From Microcoleus sp. EPA2 (GTDB lineage Bacteria > Cyanobacteriota > Cyanobacteriia > Cyanobacteriales > Microcoleaceae): DNA of 64,000 bases. The DNA is taken from assembly GCA_020882975.1 (NCBI GenBank), contig JAHRFD010000016.1, forward strand, positions 1 to 64,000, in the 5' to 3' direction. The position numbers were made by a program, and so were the translations under genes. This document shows, one piece after another, positions 34,711 to 42,546 of the stretch. The first letter of the stretch is position 1; each line of letters opens with the position of its first letter. The notes under the pieces were generated by a model. That model saw only the letters and a program-made list of their open reading frames with translations. It was not told the origin of the DNA and did not search any database.

Positions 34711-35015
34711 TTCAAAAAATTCTTGAAGAATACCAGCAGCTAGGAGCGAGCAATTCTGATGTTGAATCGGTCTTGCTGCTCGACCCGATTCGCGAGCATT
34801 ATCTGCTATTAAAAATGGGTTGGCATCAAGATAACCGCATCAACCGCAACGTCATTCACCTTCGCCTGAAAGATGGAAAAATTTGGATTGAAGAAGACCG
34901 GACTGAGGACGGTATTGCAACTGATTTACTGCAAGCGGGGGTGTCCCGTGAAGATATTGTCCTCGCCTTTCATCCACCCCGTTTGCGTCAGTTTACGGAA
35001 TTTGCAACCGCGTAA
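34680..35015 (+). CDS. xisI: XisI family protein
   Basis: A 111-residue XisI protein. Typical features are the helical start LESYRNLIQKILEEY, VLLLDPIREHYLLLKMGWH in the middle strand region, DGKIWIEEDRTEDGIA and the closing LVLAFHPPRLRQFTEFA-like end. It forms a conserved pair with xisH, whose 3' end it overlaps. The many XisHI pairs in filamentous cyanobacteria suggest a toxin-antitoxin-like or genome-maintenance role, which is unproven. Confidence 0.9.
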   Translation: MDKLESYRNLIQKILEEYQQLGASNSDVESVLLLDPIREHYLLLKMGWHQDNRINRNVIHLRLKDGKIWIEEDRTEDGIATDLLQAGVSREDIVLAFHPPRLRQFTEFATA

Positions 35016-35134
35016 ACCGATCGCTCTTAGAGAAAGCATCGCACATCGCGCATCAAGAGCGATCGCACGCTTACTCAAGGAAGAGCGATCAAAGATAGTG
35101 TTGGGTTTTGCTTTCACTCAACCCAAGCGCCTGC
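35016..35134. other. Intergenic region after xisI
   Basis: Contains GATCGC-rich sequence and an inverted repeat TTGGGTTTTG...CAACCCAAG near 35100-35126 between convergent xisI and the zinc microprotein gene; it may serve as a bidirectional terminator. Confidence 0.4.
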
Positions 35135-35302
35135 TTATTTTAACAGAAAACCTTTCCCTTTACACCGTTGGCACGCTGCTTCTCGGACTGCATCTTTAGG
35201 TTTTATTTTTCCCTTTCCTTGGCATGAAGGGCATATTACTCTCTGTTCTTTTTTTTCAAAAGCGTTTGGATCTCTTTTATCGGGTGGCTTTTCTTTGGAC
35301 AT
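35135..35302 (-). CDS. CxxCxGxG zinc-finger microprotein (55 aa)
   Basis: A 55-residue protein with two DnaJ-type zinc-binding half sites: CPSCQGKGK (about 24-32) and CQRCKGKGF (about 44-52), after a charged N-terminus MSKEKPPDKRDPNAFEKKEQ. Both CxxCxGxG boxes together should bind one zinc ion. An AGGAG site lies 8 bases before the ATG at 35300-35302. It is 78 bases downstream of the E1-like gene on the same strand, so it may be the last gene of the ubiquitin-like operon. Possible roles are substrate or adaptor recognition; this is inference. Confidence 0.78.
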   Translation of the reverse strand: MSKEKPPDKRDPNAFEKKEQRVICPSCQGKGKIKPKDAVREAACQRCKGKGFLLK

Positions 35303-35380
35303 AATTCATTCTCCTTGTAGACTTGTGGAAATAGATCTTGGCTCAAGGAAGGGTGATCGCACTGCTATTGTTATGAAGGA

Positions 35381-36694
35381 CTAGCTGGCAAAAATATTAT
35401 CTTGCTCAGTCTCATCAATCAAAGGTTCATGTTGTTCCCCACAAACAGGGCATGATAAATTACGCTCCCAATTGGCTCCGTACCAACGCAGAATAGACGG
35501 CGAGTTAAAATTATACTCCATCTTTGGCCAAGTGGCATAAGTATTCTCTCGACGATTACCCCAAATGTAAAAGTCTGCTACCAAATCTTCCTCTAATGAA
35601 CTAATGCCACTTGCTTTACCTCGTGAAAGCTCTACCAAAGCCAATTTAACAATCATGTTAGAAATAGGCAGAATATCAGAAGCAAGACCAACCTGAATTG
35701 TAGCTTTTACTTCCTCATCTGGAACATAAGCAGGACTTTCAGAGCGAGATTGTCTAAACTGAGATATTTCCTCTTGGCGACTCTCCAAAAAATCCTTAGT
35801 GAAAACACAGCCCAAGCAAGGGCCTTGATGAGGGCGTACTCTCAAAACGTCACCACCGCAAGCACGAGTTAATGCTCTGCCAAAAATAGTAGTAATTTTG
35901 TACTCAAGAGCTATACTATTGAGGTTAAAGCGGCTTCTATCATTATCAGTACCAGCAATAATCAAATCACAATCTTTCAGGAGAAGTTTAGTTCGCTCAA
36001 GATTTTGATTGATGTCCAATTCAGCCGTTTGTACGTGGATATATGGGTTTTTTCCATACAACAAATCTCTGACAGCTTTAGTCTTGTAGCGACCTAGATC
36101 TCCTGTTCCACAAATATGCCTAGCAACATTTTCTAGCTCTAGGCGATCGAAATCTATCAAGACAAAATTTCCCACGCCTGCTTTAGCAAGTTCTAGTGCT
36201 ACAGTAGAGCCACCGCTACCTAACCCAACAACTCCTATTTTACAATTTTCAAGCACTGAAGTCTCTAACAAACCTTTACTGCGAGAGTAAAGTTCTGAGC
36301 GTTCAGGAATAAATTTAACGATTCCTTCGTGAAATTCCCCTTCTGAGTTGCCAATAAAAACTCGATGGCGTAATACATTATTCTGAATGGCAAACAAGAC
36401 AATGACAGAAGTATTAACTGGGCGACTGACTCGGTTGCCAAACATGGTATTATAAACTTGACTGGCAACAGCAAAGCCAGTTTCACCCTCTGGCATCGTC
36501 GTTAAAAAATGAATTACTGAGGTACACGGATAACCGGATAACTGCGTTTTAGGTCGAGATGTATAAACATGAAATACATCACCATCATCAAAACCGAATG
36601 CAACAGCTTCAAACCTATCTACTTGAGATTGTAGAAAGTTACGAAAAAGAGTCTGCACTTGGTCTTCGTGCATATAAACTAAGGGAAAAGTCAT
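35381..36694 (-). CDS. E1-like (ThiF/MoeB superfamily) adenylating enzyme
   Basis: A 437-residue E1-like enzyme. About 150 N-terminal residues form a separate domain I do not recognise. The Rossmann adenylation domain then shows GVVGLGSGGSTVALELA (157-173), the IDFDRLELENVARH Asp/Arg pair and GRYKTKAVRDLL. Zinc is probably held by C293/C296 (GPCLGC) and C405/C408 (CPVC). No Cys lies between C296 and C405, where MoeB/E1 enzymes carry the thioester Cys; C279 (TRACGG) is the only near candidate. It starts 5 bases after the 63-aa gene. It should activate the C-terminus of a small modifier for the E2-like neighbour. Confidence 0.88.
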   Translation of the reverse strand: MTFPLVYMHEDQVQTLFRNFLQSQVDRFEAVAFGFDDGDVFHVYTSRPKTQLSGYPCTSVIHFLTTMPEGETGFAVASQVYNTMFGNRVSRPVNTSVIVLFAIQNNVLRHRVFIGNSEGEFHEGIVKFIPERSELYSRSKGLLETSVLENCKIGVVGLGSGGSTVALELAKAGVGNFVLIDFDRLELENVARHICGTGDLGRYKTKAVRDLLYGKNPYIHVQTAELDINQNLERTKLLLKDCDLIIAGTDNDRSRFNLNSIALEYKITTIFGRALTRACGGDVLRVRPHQGPCLGCVFTKDFLESRQEEISQFRQSRSESPAYVPDEEVKATIQVGLASDILPISNMIVKLALVELSRGKASGISSLEEDLVADFYIWGNRRENTYATWPKMEYNFNSPSILRWYGANWERNLSCPVCGEQHEPLIDETEQDNIFAS

Positions 36695-36699
36695 AATAA

Positions 36700-36891
36700 T
36701 TAACCTCTGAAGAAACCATCTTGGGTAATCTGATCGGCAACTACAGCATCAGGACTAGGACTTCTATCAGACGGTTTCTTCACTACCAACTGACCAGTTG
36801 TTGGGTCAAACATAAGCTGTTGATCTGAAGGCGCTTGCCCTTCTTCAACACCTCTTTGTAGGTGGCGGGTTACATCTTGAGAATTTGTCAT
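36700..36891 (-). CDS. 63-aa small protein, candidate modifier of the E1/E2 system
   Basis: A 63-residue hydrophilic protein with no family I recognise. It is rich in Asp, Gln, Ser and Pro and has one likely beta hairpin (QLMFDPTTGQLVVKKP). It ends DGFFRG, i.e. a C-terminal glycine. Its place between the E2-like and E1-like genes (31 and 5 bases apart) and its C-terminal Gly make it the candidate conjugated modifier, but it is short for a beta-grasp fold and may be a disordered Pup-like tag, an adaptor or an inhibitor. The gene's natural codon use and tight spacing support it as real. Confidence 0.7.
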   Translation of the reverse strand: MTNSQDVTRHLQRGVEEGQAPSDQQLMFDPTTGQLVVKKPSDRSPSPDAVVADQITQDGFFRG

Positions 36892-36922
36892 GAGTTTTAT
36901 ATCTCTTTATGGTTTGACGAGT

Positions 36923-37369
36923 TTATTGCATATGAGGAAGAAAACTATCTAAAGCTTGCCCTGTTCTTCTGTGTCCTTCCAGTGCTTCGAGCCAGATTCT
37001 ACCTTTCAGCACAACTAAGTACACAGTTAAATTAGGCAACCACTCTCTGTAATGACAAATCTTGACATAGCCATCTCTGGGATCTAAAGTGTGCATACTT
37101 GCGCTTGTTCCATATTCCTTTAAGTCTTGTCCGCGATATCCCTTAAGAGGATAGGGTGATGTCACGACCATATCAGGTCGAGAATTAGGAAAATCGGAAG
37201 GTACATAAACTCGGAGAGTATATACGTTACCAGCATTAGTGCAAACATTGCCTTCAACTCGTGTATTGTTAGAATCTCCTGGATTAATCCAACTAAAGCT
37301 GGGAAAATACTTTTTAAGTATTTGCCGTTCTACTTGTAAGCGTTGTTGTTGCAATTGAGTCCATGTCAT
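36923..37369 (-). CDS. E2-like ubiquitin-conjugating (UBC-fold) protein
   Basis: A 148-residue UBC-fold protein. The central strands and proline-rich turn (NVYTLRVYVPSDFPNSRPDM, about 48-67) resemble the YPF..PP region of E2s. The candidate active-site cysteine is C105 in DGYVKICHYREW, preceded by the H93 of SMHTLDPRDG and followed by LTVYLVVLKGRIWLEALEGH, the conserved helix after the E2 active site. It would accept the modifier from the E1-like protein. It lies 8 bases downstream of the JAB gene on the same strand. Confidence 0.8.
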   Translation of the reverse strand: MTWTQLQQQRLQVERQILKKYFPSFSWINPGDSNNTRVEGNVCTNAGNVYTLRVYVPSDFPNSRPDMVVTSPYPLKGYRGQDLKEYGTSASMHTLDPRDGYVKICHYREWLPNLTVYLVVLKGRIWLEALEGHRRTGQALDSFLPHMQ

Positions 37370-37377
37370 AGTAATCC

Positions 37378-38328
37378 TTACCTTCTATTATAGTAACGAT
37401 TAATACAATCTTCAACTTGCTCAAAATGAGGGGGATTATTATCCCAATCTAGCACAGTAAAAGCTTTTTCATTATTAACCTTAAGGTTAGGTGAAGATTG
37501 CGGAAAATCCTCTGGAAAATCTGCACGCCAGCGATCTACAGACCCATCTTGATATTGGTAATCAAAGGTTAAATAAATTCGCTGTTCATTTGTTCGAGAC
37601 ATTTCGCATTGTTGAAATTTTCTCTGAATTTGGTCGAAGATATTTTTCAGTATGGTTTGACCTTGTTGACTGCTGTACCATAGTTTATCCGATACCTCTA
37701 TCGGCTCTGTTGTTACCAAAGGTTCATGTTCAAGAGTTGTTTCGTCAACAGTCCAATTTTTTGAAGGACGAGAATTTATCCGGTTTAATTCATTTCTCCA
37801 TTTCAAATTGGAGCGAATAGGACTTTCCCCAGGCAAAACCACCCATGCACCAGCTTGATAATTAGCTTGGTGGCTGGAGTACAAAAAACAGCCAACATTG
37901 ACATTCCATTTTTTCATCATTCCTGACTTAGGACGGATGTTCGCAATGCAAAGCAGGAACCTGGGAAAATTGTATCTTTGTAATGCCCGAATCACGGTAT
38001 TACTATCGCCTCCACTTGGTTCCGCTAATCCCATTTGGTGGTGAGAATGCCACTCACCAATATGTTGTAATCCATGCTTGTTCCTGAGAATCTCTCCAGC
38101 TTTAATCAAATGCTCTCTATCTTGATAAAAGCTCATCTCATTGTGTCGGCTACCTGGCCCTGGCCCAAGGACATACTGAACTACTGGTGCTCCTGAATGA
38201 GTCCAAAATCCAAACAAGTCTCCACCTGTTTCTAAGTTAGGATACTCTTCAACCCATCCAGCAATCCGGTCTAGTTCTTCCTCGTAGATGAGGGTTTTAA
38301 ATTGAGAATATGTTTTTGTTCCGTGCAT
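37378..38328 (-). CDS. JAB (JAMM) metallopeptidase with UBC/RWD-like C-terminal domain
   Basis: A 316-residue protein, first gene of the operon. The JAB domain (about 10-165) has the JAMM ligands: Glu33 in NLETGGDLFG and GEWHSHHQMGLAEPSGGD with H94, H96 and D108. The HxH-to-Asp spacing is one residue longer than canonical HxHx7SxxD. JAB peptidases cleave isopeptide bonds of ubiquitin-like modifiers or trim their C-termini. Residues about 215-316 form a second domain with DRWRADFPEDFPQSSPNLKV, similar to the strand-turn of UBC/RWD folds but with no catalytic Cys in the right place. It is divergent from the STAND gene. Confidence 0.82.
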   Translation of the reverse strand: MHGTKTYSQFKTLIYEEELDRIAGWVEEYPNLETGGDLFGFWTHSGAPVVQYVLGPGPGSRHNEMSFYQDREHLIKAGEILRNKHGLQHIGEWHSHHQMGLAEPSGGDSNTVIRALQRYNFPRFLLCIANIRPKSGMMKKWNVNVGCFLYSSHQANYQAGAWVVLPGESPIRSNLKWRNELNRINSRPSKNWTVDETTLEHEPLVTTEPIEVSDKLWYSSQQGQTILKNIFDQIQRKFQQCEMSRTNEQRIYLTFDYQYQDGSVDRWRADFPEDFPQSSPNLKVNNEKAFTVLDWDNNPPHFEQVEDCINRYYNRR

Positions 38329-38423
38329 TGTGCTTTTCGGCTAGTTGGTTATATTTATAGACGAAATATGCGTTGAGTCTGCGATTACCCAAAAAAAATT
38401 CACAGATTGGCTTTATAGGTATC

Positions 38424-38559
38424 TATCATAAGCACTATTTTTTTGATTGTCTAGTCATAAATTATCATAAAATGTCCTGAATATTTGCGATTGTTTTTAT
38501 CATAAAATATCATTTTTTATCACAAATATCATAAAACATCATCAAAGTCTGATATGATA
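38424..38559. promoter_or_regulatory. Cluster of TATCATAA motifs in the divergent promoter region
   Basis: TATCATA(A) occurs at 38424, 38463, 38498 and 38527. Shorter TATCA variants lie at 38508 and 38518, and an inverted TATGATA at 38553-38559. They crowd the 257-base gap between the JAB operon (minus) and the STAND gene (plus). Such spacing suggests an operator array for a repressor or iteron-like binding, perhaps by the helix-turn-helix at the STAND N-terminus; the composition is AT-rich, so part of it may be chance. Confidence 0.5.
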
Positions 38560-38585
38560 CCGAGATCATACGCACCTAATTGACT

Positions 38586-39986
38586 ATGGACATTAAGGAA
38601 GTCTTGAGATTGGCTGACGACCTGGTTTTAGCCAAAACGGGCAAACACTTAGACAACCTGCAACAGGCAGTATTGCTCGCTACTTGGCAAGGTAAAAGAT
38701 ACTCCCAGATTGCTAAAGAATATCACTGTACTGAACATCATGTTGCTAATGTCGCTTCAAAATTATGGCAACTCATTAAAAAAAAGTTAGGTGAAAAGGT
38801 TAGTAAAACTACTTTACGCTCTGCAATGGAAAGATATGAAATCTCTAAAATTTCAAATTCTGGTTATTTTAACCTTGTCCACAAAGGGAATATAAACGTC
38901 TGCACAGAAACCTCGCACCCTCCAAAAGCTCCACAAAACTCACCCCCTACACAAACCTCAAATGAAGACAACACCCAACCAAAACCGCGACTCGATTTAA
39001 GAGATGCACCGACTCTCAGAACATTCTACGATCGCCCCTCATCCCCCCTCACCACTCTCGAAACCTGGATTCTAGAGCAAAACTGCCGCCTCCTCACCAC
39101 CACAGGCATGGCAGGCACCGGCAAAAGCTCGATCGCCCGTCACCTCATCCCCCAAATTCAAACTCAGTTCGATCGCATCATCTGGCGCAGTCTCCGCACC
39201 TCCCCACCCCTAGAAACAACTATTAAAAATATTATTCAATTTCTCTCAAATCAACCAGAAATTAACCTCCCCGCCAACACCGATGCTCAATTGTCAATCC
39301 TCATAGAAACATTGCGCGAAAATCGCTGTCTGATCGTCCTCGATGACGTGCAACAAATTCTCAGCAGCGGACAACTTGCAGGATATTATAAACCCGGATA
39401 TGAAAACTACGGAACCCTATTTAAACTCATCGGCGAAATTCCCCACAACAGTTGCTTAATCCTCAATAGTTGGGAACCTCCCTCAGACATCCTCACATTC
39501 ACCGACGATAATTCAGCAGTATGTTTATTACAATTAACTGGTTTAGGTGAAGCAGCAACAGAAATTCTTAGAGAAAAAGGTTTATTGGATGAAGAATACT
39601 GGCCAGAATTGATTGAACTTTATCAAGGCAATCCCCTCTGGTTAAAATTAGTCGCTCAAACCATTAACAACTTATTTAGCGGTAGAGGATCTCAATATTT
39701 AAGTTATCAACCAGTATTTTTAGCTGACGAATTGACACCGATATTGCAGCAGCACTATCAGCGGTTGTCGGAAATAGAAAAACAGGCGATCGCCCTAATC
39801 AGCAATGAAAGTGATCCTGTTTCCTTTACCCTATTGATGTCAAAATGTCAAGGTTCGCAGGTCGAATTATTTAAAGCAATTCAATCTTTAGACAGACGGG
39901 GCATCATTGCAAAATTGAGCTGTGAATCTGAAACGATTTTCACGATTCCACCTGTGTTAAAACAATATATTCAGATGATTCTTTGA
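38586..39986 (+). CDS. STAND (NB-ARC-like) ATPase with N-terminal HTH, no sensor repeats
   Basis: A 466-residue STAND-type ATPase. The N-terminal domain (about 1-85) is the helix-turn-helix found on many cyanobacterial NB-ARC/WD40 proteins (WQGKRYSQIAKEYHCTEHHV). After a Pro/Thr-rich linker come the Walker A GMAGTGKSS (174-182), Walker B CLIVLDDVQ (248-256) and a winged-helix region with ITNPLWLKLVA-like GNPLWLKLVAQTI. The protein stops just after the winged helix, where relatives continue into WD40 or TPR sensor repeats. The ATG at 38586 is used; TTG at 38580 is possible. It is divergent from the JAB-E2-E1 operon and convergent with radA, only 2 bases apart. Confidence 0.82.
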   Translation: MDIKEVLRLADDLVLAKTGKHLDNLQQAVLLATWQGKRYSQIAKEYHCTEHHVANVASKLWQLIKKKLGEKVSKTTLRSAMERYEISKISNSGYFNLVHKGNINVCTETSHPPKAPQNSPPTQTSNEDNTQPKPRLDLRDAPTLRTFYDRPSSPLTTLETWILEQNCRLLTTTGMAGTGKSSIARHLIPQIQTQFDRIIWRSLRTSPPLETTIKNIIQFLSNQPEINLPANTDAQLSILIETLRENRCLIVLDDVQQILSSGQLAGYYKPGYENYGTLFKLIGEIPHNSCLILNSWEPPSDILTFTDDNSAVCLLQLTGLGEAATEILREKGLLDEEYWPELIELYQGNPLWLKLVAQTINNLFSGRGSQYLSYQPVFLADELTPILQQHYQRLSEIEKQAIALISNESDPVSFTLLMSKCQGSQVELFKAIQSLDRRGIIAKLSCESETIFTIPPVLKQYIQMIL

Positions 39987-39988
39987 TA

Positions 39989-41548
39989 TTACTCCATTTC
40001 TTCCTTTTCTTCCATTTCCTCGACTTCAATGGACTGCAATTGACTTGGAGTTGCGGGAATAGCTGCAATGATTGCATCAATTACTTTGGCGACTGGCAGA
40101 ATCTGCATCCCCAAATCTGGCACTGGTTGATTCTTGGGAATAATTGCTCTTTTAAAACCCAGTTTCGCGGCTTCTCTCAGCCTTAATTCTAATTGAGAAA
40201 CAGGGCGAACTTGTCCCCCTAAACCGACTTCTCCTAGTAACACTGTCCTGGCATCAACTATGCGATCGCGAAAACTGGCTACAACGGCGATCGCCACTGC
40301 CAAATCCGCAGCCGGTTCTTCTACCTTCAACCCTCCCACGGATGCTACAATTGTATCTAATTTCGACAGGGGAATCCCAACTCTTTTTTCCAAAACTGCT
40401 AAAATTTGTTGCAATCTACTATTATCCACTCCCGTGGTAGAACGGCGGGGCGAACCAAAACTCGCAGGGCTGACTAAGGCTTGAATTTCTACTAAAATTG
40501 GTCTCGTTCCTTCGCAAGTCACTGTCGTTGAGGTACCGGGGGAAAACTCGTCCCGATTTCCTAAAAATAGCTCCGATGGATTGTCTACTTCTCGCAATCC
40601 CTCGGCTACCATTTCAAAGACTCCGATTTCATGAGTTGCACCGAAACGGTTTTTCATCGATCGCAACAGTCGATGGGAAGCAAAGCGATCGCCCTCAAAA
40701 TATAGTACAGTATCTACTAAATGTTCCAATACCCTCGGCCCGGCTAAACCTCCATCTTTGGTAACGTGACCTACAATAAATAACGTAATATTTTCTCTTT
40801 TTGCCACCTGCATCAAAGCCGAGGTACATTCCCGCACCTGAGCCACCGATCCTGGTGCTGATGTTAAACTAGCAAAATAAATAGTCTGGATACTGTCAAT
40901 AACTGCTACATTCGGTTTTAGGGCTTCCAACTCCCGCAACACAACTTCTAAATCCGTCTCTGGAAGTAAGTAGAAATTATCCGCTGAACAATCCTCAGAA
41001 TCAGTTTGAGCAGCCCCGTTATTAGCGTGTCCGTTACTGTCAGATAAATCAGAGTTCTTACTTGACAAATCAACCGGATTAGCCACTCCCAAACGTTGCG
41101 ATCGCAATTTCACCTGCTGGCCAGACTCCTCGGCACTTACATACAGTATGCGATCCTTGCGCGCCAACTGATTTGCCACCTGCAACAACAGCGTCGATTT
41201 CCCAATCCCCGGTTCCCCCCCAATCAATACCAGGGAACCGGGAACAATACCACCTCCCAACACGCGATCGAACTCAGCATAGCCCGAAGGCCAGCGAGAT
41301 TGAGTTTGGTCAGCAATCTGCGATAATCTAAAAGATACCCTGGGTTGACCCTTGGATTTATCAACAGGTGCACCGCCTGCTGCCTTAGTCGTTACCCCAG
41401 TCAAACCAGCCCGTGGTACGGCAATGGTAGATGGTTCTACCTGCTCGTCGAAAGAATCCCACTTCTGACAGCTAGGACATCTGCCAAAATATTGTGGCGA
41501 CTCATACCCACATTCCCGACAAATATATTGTATTCGAGGTTTTGGCAT
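39989..41548 (-). CDS. radA: DNA repair protein RadA
   Basis: A 519-residue RadA (Sms), a DnaB-like helicase acting in recombination-intermediate processing. The N-terminal zinc finger CRECGYESPQYFGRCPSCQ (10-28), Walker A GGEPGIGKST (about 110), the RadA-specific KNRFGATHEIG and the C-terminal Lon-like domain (VGGLKVEEPAADLAVAIAV) are all present. About 35 acidic/Asn residues (around 155-190) are inserted after the Walker A region, as in some cyanobacterial RadAs. The C-terminal ten residues are nearly all Glu/Met. Confidence 0.96.
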   Translation of the reverse strand: MPKPRIQYICRECGYESPQYFGRCPSCQKWDSFDEQVEPSTIAVPRAGLTGVTTKAAGGAPVDKSKGQPRVSFRLSQIADQTQSRWPSGYAEFDRVLGGGIVPGSLVLIGGEPGIGKSTLLLQVANQLARKDRILYVSAEESGQQVKLRSQRLGVANPVDLSSKNSDLSDSNGHANNGAAQTDSEDCSADNFYLLPETDLEVVLRELEALKPNVAVIDSIQTIYFASLTSAPGSVAQVRECTSALMQVAKRENITLFIVGHVTKDGGLAGPRVLEHLVDTVLYFEGDRFASHRLLRSMKNRFGATHEIGVFEMVAEGLREVDNPSELFLGNRDEFSPGTSTTVTCEGTRPILVEIQALVSPASFGSPRRSTTGVDNSRLQQILAVLEKRVGIPLSKLDTIVASVGGLKVEEPAADLAVAIAVVASFRDRIVDARTVLLGEVGLGGQVRPVSQLELRLREAAKLGFKRAIIPKNQPVPDLGMQILPVAKVIDAIIAAIPATPSQLQSIEVEEMEEKEEME

Positions 41549-41712
41549 TGTTTACTATGATAAATAATTGCCGAACACATTCTTTCCAAGTCTGAACTAA
41601 AGCAATCATAAAGCTTTCAGAGCGATCGCCCCAGGCGGATCAGTTTGTGTCTTAATAATAGAGTACAAAAATAAACATTATCTCGAATTTAACTTAAGGA
41701 GTGTTGAGTAAC

Positions 41713-42444
41713 TTGGAAAACCATAAAGAAAAAATTCTGGTAGTCGATGACGAAGCCAGCATCCGGCGGATTCTGGAAACTCGCCTTTCCATGATTGGCT
41801 ATGATGTTGTCACCGCAGCCGACGGTGAAGAAGCTCTCGATATATTTCGCAACACGGAACCAGATTTAGTGGTTTTGGACGTGATGATGCCAAAGCTGGA
41901 TGGCTATGGGGTTTGTCAGGAGTTGCGGAAGGAATCTGATGTGCCTATCATCATGCTAACTGCTTTGGGAGATGTAGCCGATCGCATCACTGGTTTAGAA
42001 TTAGGCGCCGACGATTACGTCGTCAAACCTTTTTCTCCCAAGGAACTAGAAGCTCGCATCCGTTCGGTACTGCGCAGAGTTGACAAAAACGGCGCTTCGG
42101 GAATTCCCAGTTCGGGAGTCATCCAGGTAACGAATATTCGGATTGACACCAACAAACGCCAAGTTTATAAAGGTGACGAACGGATTCGGCTCACGGGCAT
42201 GGAATTCAGCTTGCTAGAGCTGTTGGTTAGCCGTTCTGGAGAACCTTTTTCGCGATCGGAAATTTTGCAGGAAGTTTGGGGATATACGCCTGAGCGCCAC
42301 GTAGACACCCGTGTAGTGGACGTTCACATCTCGCGCTTGAGAGCCAAGTTAGAGGATGACCCCAGCAATCCTGAATTAATTCTCACCGCCCGTGGCACCG
42401 GCTATCTGTTCCAGCGCATTGTCGAACCTGGGGAAGTTGGCTAA
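41713..42444 (+). CDS. rpaB: OmpR-type response regulator RpaB (Ycf27)
   Basis: A 243-residue master regulator of photosynthesis genes under light and redox stress, binding HLR1 sites. The receiver EKILVVDDEASIRRILETRL, phosphoacceptor in LVVLDVMMPKLDGY, and the winged helix LTGMEFSLLELLVSRSGEPF, GYTPERHVDTRVVDVHISRL are nearly diagnostic of RpaB. The frame begins at 41701 (GTG), but AAGGAG at 41696-41701 overlaps that codon, so I place the start at the TTG at 41713 (reads MENHKEK), 11 bases from the site. It is divergent from radA; the cognate kinase (NblS/Hik33) is not here. Confidence 0.94.
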   Translation: MENHKEKILVVDDEASIRRILETRLSMIGYDVVTAADGEEALDIFRNTEPDLVVLDVMMPKLDGYGVCQELRKESDVPIIMLTALGDVADRITGLELGADDYVVKPFSPKELEARIRSVLRRVDKNGASGIPSSGVIQVTNIRIDTNKRQVYKGDERIRLTGMEFSLLELLVSRSGEPFSRSEILQEVWGYTPERHVDTRVVDVHISRLRAKLEDDPSNPELILTARGTGYLFQRIVEPGEVG

Positions 42445-42546
42445 AGTCAGTGGGTTGACGGTTGATGGTTGTCAGTGGCAATTGTTGACCGCCCACAGCC
42501 AACCGTCAAAAGTTTGTATTGACCTTTTTCGTTGTTCCTTCTATAA

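Noticed and set aside
34276..35015. An fdxN excision element
   Set aside because: No recombinase, no nif genes and no element borders are visible; only the XisH and XisI families are present.
35135..38328. CBASS (Cap2/Cap3) assignment for the JAB-E2-E1 genes
   Set aside because: E1 and E2 are separate proteins and there is no CD-NTase or CBASS effector nearby.
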